DNA of 64,000 bases from Heterocephalus glaber. Lineage: Eukaryota > Chordata > Mammalia > Rodentia > Bathyergidae. The notes beneath the pieces are model-generated. The model searched no databases. It saw only the letters and a program-made list of their open reading frames with translations, and was not told the DNA's origin. Where the stretch lies: assembly GCF_000247695.1 (NCBI RefSeq), contig NW_004624781.1, positions 11,078,182 to 11,142,181 on the forward strand, in the 5' to 3' direction. A program made the position numbers and the translations under genes. This document shows positions 1 to 11,275 of this stretch, piece by piece. The stretch's first letter is position 1; each line of letters opens with the position of its first letter.

Positions 1-294
1 TATCAGTGTATTTTTATTTAGATGTCTTGAGTTTGTTTTTCTGGGTAGCTTTGTAGGTGGGAAGACAAATATGTTTTTGGACTAGCAGATTTGAAGTTCA
101 CATTGACTGTGAGGAGAAATTGCCTGTAATTAGCAACTTCAAATTATCTATTCTGTCCACAATCTAAGTTATAATACATAAAGACTTTTTTTTGAGATTC
201 TATTTTTGTACTTCTGTGAGCCCAAACCAACAGCAGAGACGAGAACAGTCAAAACAAGAAAACATTAAGAAGAGATACAAAGGGAAGGAAATGG

Positions 295-535
295 ACACTT
301 ACGGAGCACACGCTCTGTGGATGCTCTTACATTGTCTCATTGAGTTCTCACAGCGAGTCTGTGAGATGAACGGTATTTGTCCTTGTTCCGTAGAAGATGA
401 TGCTGAGCTCAGGGAGGTCTTGCACTCGGCCAGGGCCAGGTGTGTGTGGCTGGAAGAGGGCAGAGCCAGCATTTGAATCCAGATGTGTCAAATTGAAAAT
501 CTAAACTCTTCCTACCCTGTACTGTTCTGCCTAAA
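295..535 (-). repeat. MIR SINE, antisense
   Basis: The plus strand reads like the reverse complement of a MIR core. It has a stretch resembling the 'attgtctcattgagttctca' block, then a gaggt-type block, then 'agccagcatttgaatccaga', which corresponds to the typical 'agccgggattcgaacccag' block. The copy is diverged, as expected for an ancient mammal-wide tRNA-derived SINE. Boundaries are approximate. Confidence 0.6.
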
Positions 536-1645
536 CACAACGGCACCATGGAAGAAGGCTGCTGCTGCCTGCTTCCCAGCTTCATATCACATGTGGCTCT
601 CAGAGAAATTCAGGACAGTTCACAGAGCAGTGGTTTTCCGTTTCTTGGAAGCCCTGAGGGGCTAGGAGTTGATATGGGGTTCATGGTCCTTTCAGCCCTC
701 CTGCATCATCTCTCCTCCCCCTGCTTCAACAGAGCAATTCATGTATTTGGCTTCTGTATAACAAGTTGCCCCCCACTTTTGCCTGCCTTCCCCACAAATG
801 CACCAGAGGCTTCCCTGGAATGCTGTTGGCTTTCCATGGGAACTTGGATCCTAGCAGATCTGTGCTCACCAAGAGCAAGGTGGGCTTGTTAGATCGGAAT
901 TCCTTCCTTACGTCCTTCCCACATTTGCAGTGTAAGTCTTCACTCCTTGAACCAGTTACTGATGGGACTTAATGAAGCAATGGAGGCGTTCTCTTCCTGA
1001 CCCCCTGGGGTTGCCTGCTCTGCAAGTCCCCTTTCTTTCCTGTGGTAGTACTAATAGACCGCGCATGCAGTTCTGACCCTCTCCACTGGTGCCCTGGTCT
1101 TACTTCCTGCCACGTTATCCCTGCCGCTTTTCATTCACTGAGCGGGTCCTGAGCATTCCCAGCAGTGTCTCTTTCTCCACCTTCTTCTCACACCTCACAT
1201 TTGTACATTGCTGTTTTGCAAGGGAATTTTACATTTATTTGAAGTACTAATAAGAATACATTTATTTACTGAATATTAAAGCTCAGTAATAAGGTTCTAC
1301 AGTGTGAAATGTGGTTCAACATTAAAACAACGTTGTTGTGAAAAATGTGTAATGTGGTATGAACTTGTAAATTACAAAAAAGTTATCTTTCTCAGCTCAT
1401 AGTTACTTTACATATATTAACTTAGGGTAAAGACCCAAAGAGATAGGATCTATGCACAGGAAGCTGCTTTATTATCGTTGGTGGTCAGAGGTAGGTTTAT
1501 GCAACTTTGCCATTACTTTTGGCTGTGTGAACTAGCGCTTGTCATTCCGTGTGTTAGTGATAGCTGTCAGTACTGTGAGGGCTATGTGTTGTATTGATTT
1601 ACCTTTCTGTGATACTTTGACTTCATTTCTTTTGCTCTTCCTAAG
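536..1645. other. Unique non-coding sequence
   Basis: No repeat family, RNA gene or plausible exon was recognised. Open frames here are short, overlap one another in different frames and lack recognisable domains. The right-hand third is AT-rich. Confidence 0.5.
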
Positions 1646-1649
1646 AACC

Positions 1650-1770
1650 TTTTGTTGTAGGTATGGATAAGTGTTTCCATTCCACAGACAGAGAAACTGA
1701 GGTCACATAGTTGGAGATTAGAGATGAGACTGGATTGAATGATCGTCTGCCTTAGAAACTATTACATACA
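1650..1770 (-). repeat. MIR SINE fragment, antisense
   Basis: The stretch around 1675-1715 reads 'ttccacagacagagaaactg' followed by 'aggtcacatag', which matches the reverse complement of the MIR core ('cattttacagatgaggaaactgagg' type). Only part of the element is recognisable. Confidence 0.6.
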
Positions 1771-1774
1771 TAGT

Positions 1775-4700
1775 GGTTTGCTTTCTAGAATCGGGTAGTA
1801 ATGGTGTCTTTTATCACCTGGGTGTACCCATCATCAGATGTTCACAAAATGAAAATTCTTAGTAAACACATGAATTCTAACTTGAGCAAACAGATGTTTT
1901 TCATTCATAACGGGAAGCTAAACCTCACGGAATAAAGTTGGTTAGAACTGATCTCAGTCAGTTTACCAAACTGGTAAAGCATGTGGTATCCGTGGCATTG
2001 CTGCGGCACATCCACGTAATGTGGTATGATCCCTGGCGCCTGCAGCACACCCCACAGTCCGTGTCAGTGTGCCACCTAAATGTATGAGTGCAATACAGTG
2101 TGATATTTTGGAACATGATGTTAAGTTTCCTGATTGGAAATGTTCTTGAACTAAAATATCCTCCGTGACAAGCTTTTTTGTGGTTATAAAAAAAGATCAG
2201 AATCTCACAGGTTACCTGATCTGCTAATTACTTAGAATTCAGAGCAGGTATTTGGGGTGAAATTAACATGCAATAACCATCAGTTTTTGACCAGGGCCTC
2301 TAAAGGAAGAAAGGGGTAGACGTAGGTGAGAAACTGATAAGAAAAAAAAGAAGTATATTTTCAGGGTTAAATTTTATCAGGTAGGTTAAAGGATGGCTTA
2401 ATGCCTCAGTGACATGCAGGCAGGGAGATGGTGTATAAGAAAGGCAAAGTCACTTCCTTGGGAGATGGGAAGTGTCTTGAACGGTGTGGCTTTTCATTCA
2501 AAGAGGCTGATAAATGGGAATGGTGGTGTGGGCAGTTATCCCTTTCAGCCTGTGTGGGAAGCTCCCTGGGAGGACTTCCGGTTGCAGTTAACAAGGTAAG
2601 AGGTGGTTCTTGAATTAGGGGCCTTGATGTACACATTTGTGTTTCTCTAGCTGCACACATGTGTGGCTGCCTATGTGTTTATAGATGTCTCGCTGTGCTT
2701 GCAGTACACTGAGGTCTCATCCTAGATGACTGAGGTTGGATCTGAGGATAGATACTCTGCATCTGAACGTGAGCTTCCCTTGGTAGCCTGTGCCCTTGGC
2801 TAAAGGAGTTGATACAGATGTGAATGCAGTATTAACGTTGTTTCTTTCCAGCCTCTGCACTCCATCCTGCCTCTAGCCTTCCAGTGGCATAGTCCATCCC
2901 TGAGAATGGCTCACCCTCCGAAAGGCTTGGAGCCCTTTTATTTTCAGAAGTTCACAGCCTTCAACTGAAATGTCGCCCCCAACAGTCCAAACCAAGAACT
3001 CTTTCTTAGCCTCTTTGGGTGTCAGGTCTGGTGTCTACAAACTGAGGAATCTAACAGTTTCTATGTCAAAAGATTGGATGAAGAATAAATTAGAAGAGAA
3101 ATTGGCACTTATTAAGGACTCAAAAATTATTTACTCAATAAAGGCAGAGACTGTTGCCCAGAAGGTGATGATCTATGTAGCTATTTAGACAAAAAAAGAA
3201 ATTTTTAGAAGAGTAAAAATAATGTGCTGTGGACCAACATGAGCTGCCCTGGAGGAGGAAGGGAAGTTGATGTCCAATCTTGCTGCACATGGCACAACCC
3301 TTACCAGTGCTAGGAAGCTGGGAACCCTGGCCTCACAAAACCTCCGGGCTCATCGCCAGGAGCCGTGACACTTGCAGGGAGGAGGAGGTTGTCAGGCCTT
3401 CGTTTAAGCCAAGTCAGATCATCACGCAATTTTCCCTCTGTCTGGAGGAGTTGAAAACTCCTCACTGTCACTTCCAGCACTCTGGGGATCACATCTGCTG
3501 GGGTGGAATTGCTCGTCCCACACTCTATGGACAAGGACTTGGTGTCCAAGTGGGACATGTGACCAATGCTCTGTTTGGGATACCAGTCATGGCTATCTCT
3601 TTGGGAAGGGAATTTGGTAAGATTTCCTGCAGCTCATTGTGCAGCTGGGCCTGGACTTCGGCATGTCCTCTTGTGAATTGAACCGTGGCTTTCCCTGTTC
3701 TCTGGGGTTTGGGATTTGGCTCTAGCCGAGAATTACACACATACTTCAGAGATCTGATGTTACTGCACTCTGCAGCTCTATGTTTTATGGAATTTTCCTG
3801 ATTAGGGTCTGAGACATGGGATGATTAACCCAAAACTGCATTGAATTTCATCCACTCCTTCTACCATGCATGCGGCCCCTGAGCTGGGGCTGGTCACTAG
3901 GCTAGATGTGAAGGACATCAGATGCCCTTAAAACATACACACTAGTGGGAGAGATTGGTATAAAATTACTCACATGGGTTTTTAAAAAAATCTTGTCATT
4001 TGTGTATACCCAGTTCCTTTTATAGGACTAGCAGATGGGGGAGAGGAGACCCTTGAATGTTGGAATGCAGTGGGGTGAGTATAATAGTAAAGCTGAGGAC
4101 AAAGTGCTCTGTACTTCGGATGTACTGTCCCTGTGCAGCACAGCCACTTAGCCACGTATAGTAATTTCAACTTTGCATTTTGGTTGCAAGGTCATGATAT
4201 CCCTTAGTTGATACAAATAGCTCCTTAAAATGAAAAGCTGTTTTTCTTACTCCTCTTATGGATGGAACACAGAGTTGCTAACCTACCTACCTGCCCAGTA
4301 CAGCTCTTGTTGCCACGCCCAACTCAGATAGGCCTGTCAATCAAAATCCCTCTCATCCATGGCATTGCATACCTGTCTACCAAAGGGGCTGTTTTTATTT
4401 GCCTAGGAGGTGTTAAAACCTAATGTTTCCGAGCCTGTAACCTACTCCCACTTGGCTAAAATACTTGACTTTGGTTGTTTTTTGTCTCATAAACATGTAT
4501 TGAGTTCCACCTGCCAGGTGCTAACTTAATTAAATATTCTCTTTAAGATTTACTATGTGTACTATGTGGGACTTTTCAGTTTTTGAAAGCTTGGAAAAGG
4601 ATAAATTATACTCTGCCTTGAAACTGTATTGATCAAACTATTGTTTGAGTGATTTAGAAGGAACTGGAGGCTCTGACAATACCCAGGTTCCTCAGTACGA

Positions 4701-7700
4701 ACATCCTTCTCATCATTCCTTACAAAAGATAAATGGTGTCGGGCTGAGTCTGCACTGCCCATTGTTTCACATCCGGGAAACCCTTTTGGAAAGCACATCC
4801 TTGATAGGAGCTGGTACTGAACCATGGAAATGTGGTCCTGACAAATACATTCACCTTTTTTCACCTCGGATTCAGCATCATCTGTGAAAGGGGGTGTCTG
4901 CAGGAGGACTTGGTTCCTGAGGGTCTTCATCATCCCAAGCCTTGGCAGCATCTCAACTCCCTATCCCAAATGGTGGCTTGTATAATACCATAGCTACCAG
5001 AACGTTCCTCCTTCCCCAGCCCGACTGCGTCTACCTCCTAGGGTCTCAGGCTTCCTATTTGCTTTTCACTCCCACAGATTCCTGCTGGGCTGTTCTCTGG
5101 CGCCATGTCTCCAGTCTCTGGGGACAATAATAGAGAGGAGCTGAGAAGACTCACAGAGCTGGCTCTTCTTCAGGCTATTTTATGACTCATGTACTGTAGG
5201 AGGTGCTGGCCTCTAGGAGGGAGAAGGGAAACTTCTCTTTGTTTCTTCCTTTCTGCGTGAAAGGAACAACTCAAGGCACCTACTATCTCGGGCAACCCCT
5301 TTTCCACAAAAGGTGGAAATGTATTGGACTATTTGCAAAAATGACAAAACAAACCAACAGCTCTAGAATTATCCTAAGAATGGTAACCGGAACCGATTTT
5401 TAAGTATCTTAATATATCTCTTCTGACTCCCACCCTTTTGTTGTCCCCTCTTTCCCTCTGCTTTACACTCTTAAAAAACAAGAAAGAGAAGTAGTGAGGA
5501 TCTGGCTTCTCACCCAATAAAGAGTAGAAACAGTCCTTTGGCTTCTGAGCAGCTTGGGAGATTTTTTTTCTTTCAGCAAAAGTTTTAGGGAATATCTTCC
5601 AGAAAAGTCATGAGTGCAGAGGGTAAATGGTTGCAGCTGCTTTAACACTCTGCCTGTTGGGTTCAGAGATGCCAGGGGCATTATTCTTTGTAAAATTGAT
5701 CCTGTTTTCCAGAACACGGAGCACGGAACACGTTCTCGTCCATACCTGCTTTGGCACGGTTAGAGCACTGGGGTCTCCCTCCACCTTGAGTGTGGTGAAG
5801 AGAAAGCTCTGCAGTCTCGACTTGTCTGGATGCTTGGATCTGGGCCCAGTGATTCACTCATTGCTGTTTCTAAACACATCATCTGCCTTTGTCAAGTTTC
5901 TGCTGTGGCTGGATAATTAATGTTATTGGAGGAAACGATGAATTTTTTCCCCTCGCAGCTGAAGATGAGACAATTTGTCAAGTATCGCACAAGTGTATTT
6001 TGTTTAATCTTTCTCATTTGAACAGTCCCTCTTGCCCAATAGTCCCAGGATTCTTCCAGAATCTTTACCCATGCCGGAGGAGGCCACAACTCCCCAAACA
6101 GCCAGGATCCTTTTGAAGAGGGGAAACCAAGCAACAGTTCTAGCTTTTGCTCTTTAACTTTCTCTTTCTCTCACTTTCTTTTTTCTTCTCAATTTGGAAA
6201 CACTTCTCATGCCTTCCCTTGAGTTGGATTTGGCTGGTTTTATGCTTGAAGGTGTCTGTGCCTGAAAAAGACGTATTTCTTCCAACCTCTTTGAGCCAGG
6301 GAAGTGATGATCTCCAAACTGCTGCTGTTTCCAAACACTCCTTACCCAGCCAACCTCCCTGTCACAGTGCCAGAGGCAGAACCATCATTGTTCCCATTTC
6401 TCAGCATATGTTTTCTGCCACCACAGACATCATCAGTCACATTTCCGTACCTGCAGTGAGACACAGACACAAGTTCCCCAGCTCCGCCTCTGTTTTCTTC
6501 CTCGCTTGAAGAAATACCTCTGAATGCAGGGCAGTTAGAGGACCTTGGTGATGGGATAAACTCAAATCTCCTCTAATTTATGAAGAAAAGCTTCATTATT
6601 TGACAACTTTAGATTTTGCACTATTCACAGCCACAAATGACTCATGACACATCTGGGATGGTGCAGGTCACCTAGAGTCACTGGGAGTCACTGCAGAGGT
6701 TTACCCTGACCCTCTTGCTCAGAGACTCGGTTGGTCATGGAGTGCTATGGCTCTCCATGTCTTAGCAGTTTTATTTTTCACCTTGAAATCCAAGGCCTCA
6801 GGAGCCTTAGGGATCTGAGAGTCAACAAGACCTGGCTTGTAGATTAGCAGTTGCTTGATGGTCTTGGGGAGATTTGGTATGGATACATATTGAATCGTCT
6901 TACCTGTGGGTCTTGCTTGTCTGCACTTCTCCTTTGGTACCCCGTCCTGTCCCATCAGTAGGAAATGTTAAGAGGCAGAATGGTATGCAAAGACCCCAAA
7001 GAGTAATGCTGTTGGTGGAGAACAGTGCCTTCAAAATGGGCTGTGGACTTCAAGAAGCTGTAGTGTGACTTGAGCATGAGAAGAGGGTGAGTTAATACCT
7101 TGGAATTGGATGCTGAGGAGTCTGAAGAAAGAATTTAGTGTGAAGTATGGGTTGTAAGCCTTGGAATTCCACTCATCAAGCAGAGCTGCTACGTCAGGTT
7201 AGTAGGCTGTGTGGGCATGGTGTCTAAGGAACTAGAAGTGGGTCAGCCTTGTAACTCTGTGCCTGGGAGGAGATCGATCAATGCCTTTGGGCAGAAGTGA
7301 TAGTACTGTGCTCTGCTCTGGCCTGGGCCTGCCTGTCATTGTGTGCCCTTGCTTAACACTTTGCTCCTGAGGCTTCTTAGCAATTGAAGAGGCAACCCAT
7401 GCATGAAACCCACAATACAGCATACAGAAGGTCATTACCCATGAGAGTAGCTATAGGGAAGAGTCATGGAGTTTTAGAGCCTGGAGAAAATTTAGAGCAT
7501 GTCCTGCCCAAATCCCCTCGTGCAAATCAGTTAACAAAAATTATATAGCCAAGCATTCAAGTGGATGCCCTGTAATGAGTGACTGGAGCGTGAGGTACTC
7601 AACAAGGTGATAAAGCCCATTAACAGCCATCAGACCCACTGAGTCTCTCTGGCACTGCTAGCGGTGTAGCAGCTGTTCCCTGGATGAAGAGGCTGAGAGG

Positions 7701-8055
7701 AAGAAAATGTCTCCCTGGGCGCGTTGGGCTCCATTCAGCCTGGGCCAGTCATCCCCACACCTCCTTTCTGGTCATGATTAGCAAAATTTTCCTCACTCTT
7801 GAGGGGCTGGAGGAAGATCAAAGCACTGTGGGGTGAACGTAGTGCAAGCTTATTTGAATGAGGAATGGGTAAGGGACACGCTCGTGCCGTTCTCTAGGAT
7901 AAGGGGCAAGCTCCCGGATGTGGCATGGAGACCCAGCCCTTGGGGGCTCCGAATGTCTTTCCAGAATCTTCTCTTCCCAAGCCTTGTCCTGTGTTCCTGG
8001 CCCCAGGGGTACTTGTGGATCTTCCAGTCCTCTTTCTGCTCTCATGACTTTTGCT
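1775..8055. other. Long stretch of mostly unique non-coding sequence
   Basis: About 6.3 kb with no convincing exon or RNA gene. A short L2/MIR-like tail in antisense lies near 4490-4530 (tattgagttccacctgccag). A pyrimidine-rich tract lies at about 6148-6192. A weak SINE-like block resembling 'gagcctggaaggaccttagag' repeats lies at 7465-7560 and is too diverged to assign. Open frames up to about 130 codons occur on both strands, but none shows a domain or codon-level similarity I can name. Confidence 0.5.
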
Positions 8056-8059
8056 GATG

Positions 8060-8520
8060 TCTGTGCCAGGATAGTTTTCCTCCCTTAGTCAACCTGGTAC
8101 AATCTTACCCTTCAAAGGCCAATTAGCTCTGACTTCTGTCTTCCCCTAGAACCTGAAGATACCCATCATCCCTCTGTCCACAATAGTGCTTTACCCATGG
8201 CTCCGTTTTTCTGTGAGTTGCTTATGTATTTATTTGAAAGTGGTTGGTTCTTACGTTCTTGACTTTTTGCCAGCTTAATCTACAGCTTGCCATGAAAGTA
8301 GTTACCTTATCAACCTTCGTATGTATAAGGATGCATGCACAGATAGATGTCTAAAGAAGGTGCTTTCCTGGTTTTATTTGTACATAAATATGAATTCTGT
8401 AAAGGCAGAGATGTCTGTTTTGGGCACTAAGTGCCTGAGCACCTAGAAGACCATTTAGCATACAAGAGGTTTCAATAAATGCTTTTTTGAACGAATGAAT
8501 GAATAAATAAAACACAATGG
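8060..8520 (+). repeat. L2 LINE 3' end
   Basis: The right end is a typical L2 3' terminus: 'agagatgtctgttttgggca', then a 'gcacctagaagaccatttagca' type block, then a caataaat motif and a gaatgaatgaataaataaa tail at about 8485-8512. The left half is more diverged and the 5' limit is uncertain. Confidence 0.65.
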
Positions 8521-8894
8521 AATGGTTTTTTTTCTCAGTAACTTTTAACTTCTACAAATACTAGACTTTTGCTTACAAATGTGATTGATGTAGAAGAAAG
8601 CATCAGGCTTATCATGATCCCTTTTCACTCATGGATTGACATATTTTCATCTCCGTTGGGACTACTGATAGCCAGTTCGTACTAGGAGCTTCTTGTCATT
8701 GAGAGTTGGGCAGCAGCTCTGTCATTTCTCCAAGTTAAGAATTGGGGACACTTTAAAAGAATGTGAGTTTTAAGTGCTAACTTTGAGAAAATGTCCATTT
8801 AAAATATGTGTTGTAGCATTTGTTTATTTTCCACTGTCTTTCCTGCTTTATCATTCTCCACCAGAATATTTGGACAGAAGGGATGAGGGACGTG

Positions 8895-8896
<2 letters not shown>

Positions 8897-8938
<42 letters not shown>
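8897..8938. repeat. (GT)n microsatellite
   Basis: A perfect run of 21 GT units, likely polymorphic in length. Confidence 0.98.
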
Positions 8939-8939
<1 letters not shown>

Positions 8940-8944
<5 letters not shown>

Positions 8945-9685
8945 TTATTTTAAGTTTGCATACAGAGGAGAGAAGCTATTGAGCTGTGGAGTGTGAAACA
9001 GCACTGGAATTTCCTCCTAGCTTCTCTGTCTGACTGCTTGGTGGAAAAGATGCAAAACCCTTTTTCCAGCCCTGAAACACAGTGGACCCTCTTCGTGAAA
9101 TCCTTTGGCCAGTGGCAAGACCAAGCATGTGCCAAAAGTGAACACAGGACTGAGGGCAGATTGCCTTGGACCTATCAGAGTGTTCTGCTATAGTAGGTGT
9201 TTAATAAATAGCTGCTGAATTTGATGTAAATGTTTGATAAGTTCATCTTCAAAAAGGGTATTAGAGATCAGGTCTTTGAAACTTGTTGCTGTACAGGTGA
9301 CCACACTGGTGTCCAGAGAAGGGAATCTGCAGTTCCACGTGGTGCAGGTCACTGGCAGCAGTCAGGACTGGTGTCTAGCACGTAGCCTGTGGGACCTAAC
9401 TTGGGGGGGGGGGGCGTTTGGATCCGTAATCAAGAGATGTGTCATACCAAGATGCTCTGGTAGTTTTGAGTCTGGGGATGGGAGTTCAGTAGTCTTAGTT
9501 GCCTATACAGCTTCATTTGGTCTTTAAATATTAGGATGTGATAGTGATTAAGAGCTTTGTTCCAGACATGTCTTCCAGAAGAAAAGCAGAAGGCATGAAA
9601 GAGCAAAAGGGGGAGGTTCATTTATTCACTCAGCTAAATTGCTTATTAACTGCACAGTGCTATACCTGGTAACTAGCGGAAGAAC
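8940..9685. other. Unique sequence with a short L2/MIR tail
   Basis: A short 'agtaggtgtttaataaatag' motif near 9193-9212 is the kind of tail shared by L2 and MIR in sense orientation. A run of ten G lies at 9404-9413. Nothing else was recognised. Confidence 0.45.
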
Positions 9686-9689
9686 ACTA

Positions 9690-9800
9690 GATGAAGGGTC
9701 TGGAGTTCAGATGCAGTCCTGGCTCTACAGCTTAACTCTTGAGCATCTTATCCAATTTAGGGTTTGGTGCCATTTCCTTATCACGCATAGATGACATTAC
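9690..9800 (+). repeat. MIR SINE fragment
   Basis: The segment 'ctggagttcagatgcagtcc', then 'tggctctacagcttaactct', then a 'ccatttccttatc' block follows the order of the MIR core in sense orientation. The copy is diverged. Confidence 0.5.
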
Positions 9801-11060
9801 AGAATGCACAAAGCTTTCTGTTCATGTGCTGCCACTTGGTATCATCTGCCTGAAGTGCTGTGTAGTAAAGAAATCTAAGGCCACATTTGGGATTAAAGTA
9901 GGAGAATGCTGTCTGCGGTCTTTTGATGATTTCTTCTGTGGACAGTGGGTAGAGGGTTACAGCGCCGATGCAACCGAATTGCCACCCTGGATCACTTAAT
10001 CCCGTGCATTCCAGCCCTTGTCTTCTATAGAGCCTCTTCTTCCTAAGCCCCTAAAAGCTCTGCAGATAATGCTTGGTTCTGTTTTGCTTAATGTAAAAAA
10101 ATGAAGCCAAGAAGGGCAGCAGAAGCAATGATTATAAGTATCTACTTATAAGTGGAGAAATGGAGAAACGGCAGCTTTACTACAAACACATTATTTTTCA
10201 GACCACTGCTCTTAAACAGAACAAAAGAAAGGTATGGTTTCCCTGGGTCAAATTAGTTTCCATATCTCGAAATAAAGAATATTGGAAGGAATCCAAATGC
10301 CCCGGTAGAATTCACCCGAGCTACTGTTTAGCCTAAATGAAAGTTTAGTCATTTATGCCTCATTTCAATGAAAACCTTGAATCTGTAAATAAGTCACATG
10401 AACTTTAAAAATATAAGCTGGAGCCTTTTTGTATATTTTGGGCTAGCAGGCAGATTTAACTCTAATTTGAAATTGTGTTTCATTAGGGATGTTTTCTTTT
10501 GACTATGGGTTTAAATTAAGGTGGTTAGACATAATCATGTTAGCATAAGGAAGGCCGAACAAGGTCATAAAATATAGACCAAATTGATGAGACAGTCTTG
10601 TACGTACACATTATCTCTGAGTGTTTGTGTGGAAATAATGGCTCCATGATAATTCCTTTTAAATTGTACACACCATTTTAGACCCTGCCAATTAACATCG
10701 AGCTTTACAAGGTCAAAGAGGATGAATCAAAGGGGACCAGTAAAAGCTTCACCTGTGATTTTCAAATAGCGTATTTCCTCTACTTTTAAGAAACATGATG
10801 AAATGTCCCTGAACACTGTCAGTCATAGGAGATCTCTAAAAACATTGCTTCCTACTCTGCAAACGTAAGAGGTAACCAACAGGTAGTGAAACAGGGTGTA
10901 GTTCTTCTCCACTCTATGTGGTCTTGTTGTGCAGATAGGGAGAAATCAGTGTAGTTAAAGATTGTGCAGTTCCTAGTGACAGGTGCCAAGAGGTTATGAT
11001 ACAGGTTTCTTGGGTCTGATGTGCAGTGTGAATAAATGCTTGCAGCTTTTAGCCCTTTTT
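9801..11060. other. Unique sequence with a candidate conserved non-coding block (10360-10790)
   Basis: No repeat or exon was recognised. The interval 10360-10790 is AT-rich, repeat-free and dense with short motifs typical of mammalian enhancers, such as atcaaagg-like TCF/LEF cores at about 10725 and several homeobox-like attaat/taat cores. Motif density alone does not prove function. Conservation across mammals would have to be shown by alignment. Confidence 0.3.
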
Positions 11061-11069
11061 TGATCAATG

Positions 11070-11275
11070 AAGCACTTTTTTGTTAATATTTTTCTTTGTA
11101 TGTAAAGGAGGAACTGTAACTCTCCATAGCTGTACATATAACCCTTTTCTCCTAATGAGTCAGTGTTCCTATATTTTTCATTTTTTTGTCAAAGCAAGAA
11201 GTAAATACTTTAGAATTGTTAAATATACAAACAAAACCAATAAAGTTGAGCATCCTGCATGATAGAAAAAAAAAA
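11070..11275 (+). pseudogene. Possible 3' UTR end of an unidentified processed retrocopy
   Basis: A polyadenylation signal (aataaa at about 11239-11244) is followed roughly 20 bases later by an 11-base A run (11265-11275). This is the arrangement expected at the 3' end of a reverse-transcribed mRNA. The upstream 170 bases are AT-rich and UTR-like, and I cannot assign them to a gene. I found no target-site duplication of the sequence after the A run (gcatataacactgg), so the 5' limit is arbitrary. It could instead be a chance A run. Confidence 0.3.

Noticed and set aside
7465..7560. Possible ancient SINE resembling 'gagcctggaaggaccttagag' repeats
   Set aside because: Similarity is weak and broken, below what I can support as a feature.
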